Source: Blepharisma japonicum (taxonomy: Eukaryota > Ciliophora > Heterotrichea > Heterotrichida > Blepharismidae). From it: 64,000 bases of DNA. The position numbers and the translations under genes were made by a program. How positions within the stretch are numbered: position 1 is the stretch's first letter; every line of letters begins with the position of its first letter. The stretch covers positions 1 to 64,000 of the forward strand of contig CATKHK010000083.1 in assembly GCA_949751835.1 (NCBI GenBank), given 5' to 3'. Under the pieces are notes generated by a model, which was not told the origin of the DNA, ran no database searches, and was given only the letters and a program-made list of their open reading frames with translations. Below are positions 1 to 8,733 of the stretch, one piece after another.

Positions 1-545
1 AACTTTGAGTATCCATGCTTTTCTTTATTTCTTTCATATATTGGATAAGTTGGCTTTTATAGAGTTCTGTCTCATTTGATTTCTTACAATTATCAGAATA
101 ATGTCCTATTTTTTTGCAATCATTACAGTGCCTAGTAAAAAAATGTTCAACTCTAAAATCTTTACCTAAAATTTTAATTGTTTTTCCTATATTTTTTGCA
201 TCTTCAATAGATTTTAAAGATACATAAATTGTTAAAATCCCTTCCTCAATTCCTGATTCATTCAATTTCAAATCTACAATGCTAAGAACATATTTTTTGC
301 ACCAGAAATAGAATAGACCTCAATATCTATTTTTTATCAGCAAAATCTGCTATCGAAAAAACTTCAAGAATTCCGATAAATTCTTTACATTGAAATCCCT
401 TAATCATTGCTGTATATAAAACCGTGCTCAGGGCATTGCTATTCTTGTAAATAGTGTAAGACCCAATAACTTTGATGAAGAAATCCAGAAAAGAAGGATT
501 TTGAAAAAGGCTTATTATGCATTAGCCTTATTCGGTTAGATTGAA
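1..545 (-). pseudogene. Decayed retroelement-like ORF with CCHC zinc knuckle
   Basis: Reading the minus strand from about 345 to the window edge gives an open frame without an evident start. It contains C-N-D-C, then H and C spaced as C-x2-C-x4-H-x4-C, the CCHC zinc knuckle typical of Gag or LINE ORF1 proteins that bind nucleic acid. Further 5' (about 345-545) the protein-like reading jumps between frames and meets TAG/TAA stops, for example at about 300-345, so the copy looks frameshifted and dead. The 3' part lies outside the window. A cellular zinc-knuckle protein with unseen introns is the alternative; a retroelement fragment is my inference, since no reverse transcriptase is visible. Confidence 0.5.
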
Positions 546-1144
546 ATCGCGTTAGGAAAGTGGAAAATACCATTGCTCCAAGTAAGTATATTTTAATCCG
601 AGTATTGTGAATACCTTTAAGAATTTTAATTCTGACTCAAATACAGTTGAAGAAGCTCCTCCATGTAGTAACATTCTAGGATACTTGCCAGAGAATATTA
701 AATACATCCTGAAATTCAGGTCAAGCAGAAAAAAGAGTATGCTTTTCACGCTTGTTATCTGTCAAAAATTATGGAGGTTTTATTCTTGTTATTTTCCAGG
801 AAAAAAACCATCTTCCAAGCCCATTCCTGAGATTTTTTTGAATTGTTGGCACACTTATTTAAAACTATATATGCAAAATGTGCTTAATTTTAGTAATCCC
901 AAATTAGTTTGAACATTAGTGTTTAGATTTTTTATTATTTTTATATATATTCAGCAATTAAAACCAAGTTCTTAATCATTCTTTAACTTAAATCAATATC
1001 AAATCTCTTAGCCATTGGCAGAGCATTAATAAATAAATTTTTGGAATAAGCTATTTCTGCCTCCATTTAAATTTTCATGTATTTAATAAATTATCAGTAT
1101 ACCATTTATCGCATTATTCATTAATACGACCATTACTAAGTATA
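546..1144. other. Intergenic or decayed stretch, no intact gene
   Basis: Both strands hold short coding-like scraps. On the minus strand, fragments around 760-850 and 990-1070 read like protein for 25-30 codons and then stop; the plus strand has a 101-codon frame at 607-912 with no recognisable motif. The minus scraps may extend the decayed element to the left. I see no gene I can defend. Confidence 0.4.
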
Positions 1145-2281
1145 ATGGAACCAGACGAAAGGTTATCACGTGCTCTCTGCATAATTAGCAAAACTTTTAA
1201 AACTTTTGACGACCTTGAAGAGCTTGACCACATCTTTTCTGACCTTCGCGCATTACAAATAGCTATGCATTCCCTCAACCAAACAAACAGAATGACCTTA
1301 TTGAGGAACTTTTCTGTCAAAAGGCTAGATCCTGGAAAACGTTTATTCAAAAAAGGAGACCCAAGTGGCTGCATTTACGTAATCCTCAAAGGTGCTCTTC
1401 AAATGTATAATCATGAGTCTCCTGACTGTTCTGATATGACCCTTGTAAATTTTCAAACAAAAGGAGCTTTAATAGGAGAACGTGGGATTTTAAAAAATTT
1501 CACCAGAAGCCTCACAGCAATTGCAGCTGAGGAAACCTATGTGCTCGTGCTAGAGGCTAAATTGTTTAAACTATTTTTAGGAAAAGAAGTGCATGCTGAA
1601 ATAGAGACTAAAAAGAAAATAATTGACCAGTTTATTATTGGGATTTCACAGTACCCTCCTTCCCAGAAAGAAAGGCTGGCTTATTTAATTGACTTTGATA
1701 TGTATAGAAGAGGAGATATTATGATAAAACAAGGAACAGTTACAGACTGCATGATGATAATAACAGAAGGGTCCTGTAAATTATTTCAACAGTTAGGCCC
1801 TTATAAGAAAACTGTTTCCCAGCTAGAAAAAGGGTCAATTATAGGAGATGAAACAGCCTTGTTTGATAGACCCTCATCTTTTGCAGCAGTTGCTATGAGC
1901 GATATAGTAAAAGTAGCCAAAATCCGCAATGATGATATAAAAAGCCTCTATCCTCCTAGCGTAGTCCAGTCCTTAAGGGACTCATATAACATAAGAAACA
2001 CAGCCAGACACAAAATCACTGATTTTTCTCACCCATGCTTGAAATTAAAGCTAGATGCCCTAAACCCTGACGAAGATTTTCCTCTTGCTAGCTTAACAGC
2101 TAGGGAAAAAATCAACCGAATTAAGCTCAGAACTCCTAGTCTTAAAAGCCCAACTTTTACCAATGAAAACGCCAGGAGTGTTTTTAAGTATAAACTGCAA
2201 GAATTACGAGAAATCCCTACATTAAAACTGAGCAGACTTATAGTAAGAGACAAACCGAGATCTAATACGAGTCGTTTCTAA
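1145..2281 (+). CDS. Protein with two cyclic-nucleotide-binding-like domains
   Basis: 378 aa with two tandem cNMP-binding folds at about residues 50-148 and 175-275 and a basic tail. The first has the glycine pattern of the family (CIYVILKG) and a cassette-like GER...RSLTA with an arginine at about 121. The second has IIGDETALF but a phenylalanine where the phosphate-binding arginine normally sits, so it may not bind nucleotide. There are no membrane spans and no kinase or channel domain, so this is not an ordinary PKA or CNG channel; a PKA-regulatory-like or cilium-associated adaptor is possible. The next gene converges from the minus strand 26 bp away. Domain call firm, role unknown. Confidence 0.85.
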   Translation: MEPDERLSRALCIISKTFKTFDDLEELDHIFSDLRALQIAMHSLNQTNRMTLLRNFSVKRLDPGKRLFKKGDPSGCIYVILKGALQMYNHESPDCSDMTLVNFQTKGALIGERGILKNFTRSLTAIAAEETYVLVLEAKLFKLFLGKEVHAEIETKKKIIDQFIIGISQYPPSQKERLAYLIDFDMYRRGDIMIKQGTVTDCMMIITEGSCKLFQQLGPYKKTVSQLEKGSIIGDETALFDRPSSFAAVAMSDIVKVAKIRNDDIKSLYPPSVVQSLRDSYNIRNTARHKITDFSHPCLKLKLDALNPDEDFPLASLTAREKINRIKLRTPSLKSPTFTNENARSVFKYKLQELREIPTLKLSRLIVRDKPRSNTSRF

Positions 2282-2307
2282 TAATTAATTTTGTATTAAA
2301 ATTTCAT

Positions 2308-2952
2308 TTAAGCTGATTTATCTCTATTGAATTTCTCATAGACCACTACTCCAATGGTAGCAATAAGCAGAAAAATGATGCCAAACATGATTACTTTGTT
2401 AGCGATAGACCTCCTTTGCATTGTGTTTATTAAATGGTTGGATTTTCCGAGGTCTCTAGAGATTTCTCGAGCACCTGTAGTTGAGCTTTCTATTACATCT
2501 CTTTGGGCTTTTAAACTGGTCATAGTGTCTATTGCGATACCTTCTGTTTCTAGTGCAACTTTTTTCCCGTTTTCTAATCTTGATCTTTGGTCTAAAGCTA
2601 AGTTCTGAACTTTTGCAAGTTTTTGGTCATGGACAAGGTCATTTACATTGGAGAATTCGATTAATAAATCATTTTTTTGTTTGCTGGAGGAACCATACTT
2701 TTCCCATTGCATCCTGTTGTCTAATTCTTGCCATTCTTTGCGATATCTCTTTGTTTTTGCAAGTAAAGAGCCTTTTGTGGTGATTGGCATCATAGAGACT
2801 TCGATTTCCATCTGTTTTAGGTACTTTTCAGCTTGGGCTAAATCACTTTTAAGCTTTAATAAAGAATCATTGTCACTTCTGGCTATAGTTTTTCTGCATT
2901 CTATTAAAAGCTCGATATAATCTTTTTCAAAACTTTTAAATATTTCTGTCAT
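2308..2952 (-). CDS. VTI1: Vti1-family Qb-SNARE
   Basis: 214 aa with the full Vti1 plan: an N-terminal three-helix part rich in charged residues, a linker, a SNARE helix (about residues 125-188, ending just before RRSIANKVI) and a single C-terminal membrane anchor (about 189-206) with a short lumenal tail. Vti1 proteins act in endosome, Golgi and vacuole fusion as the Qb helix of a four-helix SNARE bundle. Length matches the family (about 215-230). The gene starts 47 bp from the stop codon of the kinase on the same strand, typical of the crowded layout here. Confidence 0.85.
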   Translation of the reverse strand: MTEIFKSFEKDYIELLIECRKTIARSDNDSLLKLKSDLAQAEKYLKQMEIEVSMMPITTKGSLLAKTKRYRKEWQELDNRMQWEKYGSSSKQKNDLLIEFSNVNDLVHDQKLAKVQNLALDQRSRLENGKKVALETEGIAIDTMTSLKAQRDVIESSTTGAREISRDLGKSNHLINTMQRRSIANKVIMFGIIFLLIATIGVVVYEKFNRDKSA

Positions 2953-2999
2953 TTTTATTAAAGCTAATACACATATAAATAAATATAAATAATAAACAA

Positions 3000-5213
3000 T
3001 TATAATTCATCATATATTTGCGGGTTGTGAAACATTTGAGCTTTTAAAGTCCCATACTCCATTTCAGTATCCTCAACTTCTTTCTTCTTCGTGCTAAGCC
3101 TGGCTTGGCTTTCTTTTCTATTTGCTTGAAGTGCTGCTATTTTTTTCCTTCTTTCTTCTAAATCTTTTTTCAAAGACTACATTTGTCTTACATTAATTTT
3201 TTCTTTTGCATGGTCAATTTCTACATCTTCCACAAAAAATTTAATTTCTAGTTTTCTCGCTTCATTTAATTCCTCTCTAAGTGCCTGCTTGTCCAGCTCT
3301 ACTTTATTTTTATACTCTTCCCTTGCATCTTCTGCCATTTTTTTCGCATTTTTAGCAATTTCGTCCTTTTTCTTCCTAGCTCCTTGGACTACTTGAGCTC
3401 TTTTTTCTTCAAAATCAAGCTTTGAGTTGCTAAGAAGCTGCTCAGTCTCTATGATGGTTTCTTCTGATTTTATTATTTTTTCTTCTAAACTAGTAAGTGG
3501 GTTTCCCAACTCAGAATATCTTGTCTGTATATAGCCCATAATTTCATTTGCAGTAACTTTTTCATCTTTTCCGAACTCCTTTGTTGTTTTATTCTGGGTT
3601 TCCAGCCTCGTTCTCAGTACATCAGAGTTTATTTCCAGTTCATTTATTTTTGATTTTTTTTCATTTCCTTCATTTTGTGCTTCATCAAGCAGCTTTCTCA
3701 GATAAATCTGTAACGAATTTAAATTTTTTTCTTTTTCATTAATTTCCATAGATTTCATTTTTACCTCCTCTCTTAAATTTTCTAAATTTTTTTGCGAAAG
3801 TTTCACCTCATTTGTTTTTTCCAACAGTTCTTTGGATTTCATAGCGTTATTTTCTGCAGTTGCATGGCCATCACATGAGCTCTGCAGTTTTTCTAATTCT
3901 AAATTTACATCAGAAATCTTCAGAAGCATTTCTTTTTCTGAGACAGTGAGCAAGGCTAGTTCTTTTCTTTTTTCATTGATTCTTTCGTCTAAAAATTTTA
4001 TGTTTTCTTCGTATTTTTGTAAGGCATGGGCTTGCTCTTGCAGCTTGTGGCGGGCTAGTTTGGTTTCTTCTTCTTTTTGGGAGAGAGTTTGCTTCATTTG
4101 TTGGATGCTCTGACGATATGAATTGGGCTGTGGCGATTTCATTTCTTCTATAGATTCTAATGGCTCATTTTGTGATGCTTTTTTTGTGGGCGATTTTGCT
4201 TCTTCAGGTGGTGGCTCTGGGTTGTCTGTAGAATTTTTGGATTCTTGCTTGGAAATTACTACATAGCCTTTAGGAATATTTGGGTTTTCTACATTTAAGT
4301 CAGGAAGAGGCTTTGGCTGCAGCTCCTGCGTGATTGTGGCTCGCATTGGAGGATGGTCAAGCATTCATTTATGGTTTATTACCTGCTGTATATTCAACCT
4401 CCTGGCAGGTTCTTTTTCTAGCATTTTGCTTATCAAGTCTTTTGCATATGCAGGAAACGTCAGTGGGAATTTTGGCTTTCCATTCGCAATATTCCTCAAC
4501 ATTTGGTCCCTAACCGTCGCTTTAAAAGGAGTAGACCCATTTAGCATTTCATACAATAAAATCCCCAAGCATCAAATATCCGCAGAAGTATCATGCCCTT
4601 TTTCTTCCACCATTTCTGGAGGCAGGTACTCCAATGTTCCACAAGTGGTAAATCTCGGCATTGCATTATCTTTTGAATAATAATTTGACCAGCCGAAATC
4701 AGTCAGTTTCAATCTTCCATCTTTGTCAAGCAAAATATTTTCAGGTTTTATATCTCTATGAATAATTGCTGGGACATGCGAATGCAAATACTCGACTGCC
4801 AAACCGACTTCACGGAAATATTGAGCAGCAACGCGCTCGAGGAATTGTTTTTCTCTGTAGAGTTTGTGGAATAGGTTGCCGCCTTCAGCGAGTTCCATGA
4901 TGAGATAAAAGTTCTTTTCGTCTTCGAAGTGATTATAAAGTTTTATAATGTGGGGGTGGTTTAACTCATACATAATATAGACTTCTCGGCGAAATTGTGG
5001 AAGCATTTTAGTAACTTTATCCTTTGGAACTTGCTTCAGTGCATATAAATGTGAGGTTTTCTTATGCCTAACTCGCCATACTTGACCAAAAGCTCCGTCA
5101 CCAAGACGTCGCTCGAAATCAAAATCTTCTCGTTTTAGCTCTTCTTCTTCGCCGTTGATCACTGAAGGGGATTCGAATAAGAGCTTCGTAAAAGCCGGAC
5201 GACGAAAGCCCAT
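3000..5213 (-). CDS. Aurora-like serine/threonine kinase with long coiled-coil tail
   Basis: 732 aa in two exons (5213-3192 and 3176-3000) around a 15-nt intron at 3177-3191. The kinase domain spans about residues 32-283: glycine loop GDGAFGQV, Lys60, HRDIKPEN at 152-159, DFGWS at 172-176, and CGTLEYLPPEM at 191-201, a strongly Aurora-like activation segment. In-frame TGA supplies the tryptophans of ADIW and of HKW at the end of the domain. A proline-rich linker and roughly 400 residues of charged coiled coil follow, unlike classical Auroras, which end after the kinase domain. An Aurora/PLK-related mitotic or ciliary kinase that carries its own scaffold is a fair inference. It is divergent from the methyltransferase gene, 139 bp away. 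Confidence 0.85.
3177..3191 (-). other. 15-nt intron (kinase)
   Basis: GTAAGACAAATGTAG; A at position 10. Removal replaces a TAG with 58 further codons in frame. Confidence 0.85.
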
Positions 5214-5352
5214 TTTTATTGTTAAACTAGAATTAATAAGCAGGTTGAGAATTCTCTTGAACTGTTTAAATTTTTATTATAAGCTTTCCAAGGCCTCTAC
5301 TCTTTATAGAGGTGCTAATAAGCTGAAATTCTCTTAATATTTTACTATAAAA

Positions 5353-6693
5353 ATGTATATAAAAAAAATTATGGTTGAGCCATCAATTGAAAATGTTTCT
5401 TTCAAGATCGGAGAATTCAATTTACAAGTGGCTAAATCTCTTTTATTCCAATCAAGAATTACAATTCCGCTTAAGCCTTCACAGATAATTTCAATCCCTT
5501 GCTTTTCTTCAGAAAATCCCAATTTCCCAAAATATTCTTTCACATTGGTTGACTCCCCTTCAAAACAAAAGCTCAAGCTTAAAACTTTTAGCGTATTTAT
5601 TATCCCTCAAGGCCAAGAAAATGCATGAAGTTTTAGTGAAATCGAAGGCCAGCAAGATTTACTAAAAACAGTCGACACTTCAAGACTATTGTTTGTAAAG
5701 CTTAATCATGGTTTTGAATTTAGATCAATGCTAGAAATTAAGCAAGAATTATCAGAAATTGCACAAATCTTGGCTCCTCCAATGTGCAAGTCACCAAGCA
5801 TCGTATTTATGACAAATGGAGATATAGGGGAAAGAGCTGTGGTTTTTCAGAATGGGAGTATGATAATAGAAGACGTAAAACAAGGGGAAATATATTTAAG
5901 GCAGTTGATTTATTTGACAAATGTTAACCAAGTACAGTCAGAAATCAAACTTAAACAAGTTTTAAGTACAGAATGCCCTTTACATGCTGAGAATTCCCCG
6001 GCAGTGAGTCAAGGGGTTTTATTGGAAGCTGATTATAGTACTTTGACATGTGAATGGCTAAAGGTTATGCTATTTTCTTTAGCATTCAATTCCAATACAA
6101 TTTTTGGAAACGAAGGAATTGTAAATGTTTTAATTTTGGGAGCTGGAGGAGGAGTTTTCTCAACATTTTTATTAACTCACTTCCAAAACATCCAAGTATT
6201 TGCTGTAGATATTGATAGCTCGCTTATTGATATTGGTAGAAGGTTTTTTGGTGTTAAAGAATCTAATAGACATCAAATTATTATTGAAGATGCTTTAATT
6301 TTCGTCGATAACTGCAGAGACTTGTTATTTGACTTTATATTCCTTGATATCGGTGCAGCAGATCCACATATCCCAACACCTCCGCCCGCATTTATTTCTC
6401 AAGATTTTTTAAGAAAACTAAAGAATATAATGACTGAAAATTGCGTTTTATCAGTAAACACAATTAGGACTGACCCAGAACAAGAAAATTCCATCAAAGA
6501 ATTTTCAAAATCATTTGAAAGTTTATACAAACTATCATGCGAGGAAGACACAAATGATATTTTATTCTGTCTAAAACAAGTAATCACTCAAAGCCAAATT
6601 GAAGAAAATTTGAAAATAATTGAGGAGAGGAAAACATGGGACTCCTCTATCAATTTATCAGATTATTTAAGCGCCTTAATATTAAAGTCTTAA
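5353..6693 (+). CDS. METTL13-like / spermidine-synthase-fold methyltransferase
   Basis: 446 aa; one in-frame TGA (5626-5628) is read as Trp92. The C-terminal half has a Rossmann methyltransferase core: VLILGAGGG at about 260-268 as the SAM loop, VDIDSS at about 285 as the acidic residue following strand two, and FIFLDIG as motif IV-like. The pattern resembles the second methyltransferase domain of METTL13 (eEF1A methyltransferase), and the N-terminal half also resembles the region preceding that domain. METTL13's N-terminal lysine-methyltransferase domain is absent. The substrate cannot be read from sequence. Confidence 0.7.
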
Positions 6694-6733
6694 AGGTCTT
6701 CATAAATTTTTCCGTAAAATTAAATAATTTGAA

Positions 6734-7780
6734 ATGGAAAACCTCGGCTCATCCCGTGGCCTCAGTACCTCTGATTTAAATCATGCTTCCTCCAAAAGCT
6801 CCGACGTCGACGAACTTCGCTCTGGTATGAACAACCTAGAGCTGCAGCTTGCTAAATCAAAAGAAGAAAAAGCGCTGATTTTGCACCAATTAGAAGAAAC
6901 TGCAGATGTCCTTGAGCGGACTCAAAAACAGATTGGTGACCGTGATAACGTTTTACATGAAAAAGACAGGCAAATAAAAGACTACGAATTCCGCTTAGAG
7001 CAGCTTCAAAGGAAAAGCCCACAAGTCAATCTTGACGTTCTAAGTTTCCAAGCTGAATTGAAAAAGAGAGATGACGAAATTAAAGAACTAAGAGAAATCA
7101 TTAGAAATAAAGATAAAGCACTGGAGTCTGTATCAGCAAGCTACCATTTAGAATATCAAAGGTTAAGAGATGCAGACGAAAGACTTATTCAAAAAACCAA
7201 AACATTAGAAAATTTGCAGGTAAAAATAAAGGAGAATGAAAGTAGTATTGACAACTTGTATTTATCCAAAAGATCAGAAGGCACAATGATGCTTGAAATC
7301 GAGCATTTTAAAGCAGATAATGCAAGACTAATGAGACTATTGAAGTCGACAAAGGAATTTAAAGAATTCGGGGAGTTTGCAGAAGCCTCAAATGGAGTCA
7401 GATATTTGCCTCAGACGAACCCTACAAGCCATTACGACTGTGTAAAAGCAAAAATAACTGAAGAATGTGATGACTGAATCCCGCTCGAAACTGCAAGACT
7501 TGCCAATGAGTTTTTGACTAAATATGGGAATGTTGGGTTTAAATCCCATCATATGAATAGGTTTTTGGAAGATTTAAATAAGGCTTGGAGAGCAAGAGAA
7601 AAATGCTTAATGAGCATTGTGAGAAGTAAGTGTATGAGAGAAGTGGAAACTTTGAGGAGAAAAGTAGCAACAAGGCCGTCTTATTCTCAGGTACAATCAG
7701 AGACAGAAATCAATAGACTAAAAACTGACTTAAAAAAAGCCCATAGCGATTTAAGAGGCGGAAGAACTACGTTATATTAA
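6734..7780 (+). CDS. Coiled-coil protein with conserved-looking C-terminal domain
   Basis: 348 aa; TGA at 7475-7477 is read as Trp. Residues about 25-215 are an almost continuous charged coiled coil. The end is different: after the Trp comes IPLETARLANEFL, then HHMNRFLEDLNKAWRAREK and a basic tail, looking like a small helical domain and not a random coil. It starts 40 bp after the methyltransferase stop on the same strand. I do not recognise the family; a basal-body or cytoskeletal role is only suggested by the composition. Confidence 0.75.
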
Positions 7781-8023
7781 GCTAATGAAATTTAAAAAAT
7801 CGGCGCATAAATAAAAATGTATAGAATTTCAGACAGATTTTCTATTATAATATTGATAAAAATTCACCATATCTTTATGATAAAAATTCATAAATAAAGG
7901 CCATTCCTAAACTCTGGCTCAAAATAGCAAAAATAAATCCATAAAAAATATCCTTCTCTACCATGAGAATAATTAGGTGAACTAACATTTAAAATTATCA
8001 AAATTAAACCAGCACTGAATAAA

Positions 8024-8575
8024 ATGTTGCTTTACCCTCAGTTTATTAATACAAAAGCCATGGCAAGAGTGGCAGTAACTAAAGGCAGATTTGCAGTGAG
8101 TAGTCTTTGTGATGACGGGAACGCTGATAACTCTCGTGAAAGCCGAGAAATCCCTTTAGTTTATCGATCCATTAATCTCGCAAGTCTGCACCATGCTAAT
8201 AGTGAAGACTCTACAGTAACTCTTCAGAGTTCTCCTAACAACTCGCCTTCATTTAAGCCCCAGGTTCGACGATACCATCGAACTTCTACTTGGAATAAAC
8301 CGACCCAGCCATTGAGAAATAAACAAGTTCAAAATGACCCCTCTGTTTTTGATTTGGCTCACTGTGCGTCGCAGCTAAACAATAACGTATCAACTATTTA
8401 GATCACTGATATGTTAGAAACCCATAAGCGCATGATGATGACAATTTTATCTGAAGGAGACGAATCTCCACCTGCCTTTGATATCCAAAAACAATTGGAA
8501 ACTTTAGCTAGGCAAAATTCAGAATTGATGTCTGAAAACCGAGAACTTAGAAAGCTGATGAAACGAGTAGACTAG
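8024..8575 (+). CDS. Hypothetical protein, two exons
   Basis: Exon 1 (8024-8386) would stop at TAG 8399-8401, but GTATCAACTATTTAG at 8387-8401 is a perfect 15-nt intron. Removing it opens a second exon, 8402-8575, ending TAG. The product is 178 aa: a Ser/Asn/Pro-rich, probably disordered N-terminal two thirds, then a short coiled coil (about 140-178) ending LRKLMKRVD. No family is recognised. The joined frame across the intron is the evidence that this is a real gene. Confidence 0.65.
8387..8401 (+). other. 15-nt intron (8.0-kb gene)
   Basis: GTATCAACTATTTAG; phase 0; A at position 10. Removal opens 57 more codons. Confidence 0.85.
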
Positions 8576-8733
8576 GCTTCACAGAAACTTTTTAAAAAAA
8601 CAAACTATTAATAACTATTTTCTTAAATTTCCTTATTCTCGAAATCTTCTTTTTGGCTTTTCTGAGGTTTTTTCAATATTTTCTAAAGATATTTAAATAT
8701 TCCCTAATTAATTTCAAAGCCCATATTTTTCTT

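Noticed and set aside
607-912. 101-codon plus-strand frame and 65-codon minus-strand frame near 550-750
   Set aside because: They overlap each other, have no motif, and the minus one conflicts with the frame of the zinc-knuckle sequence.
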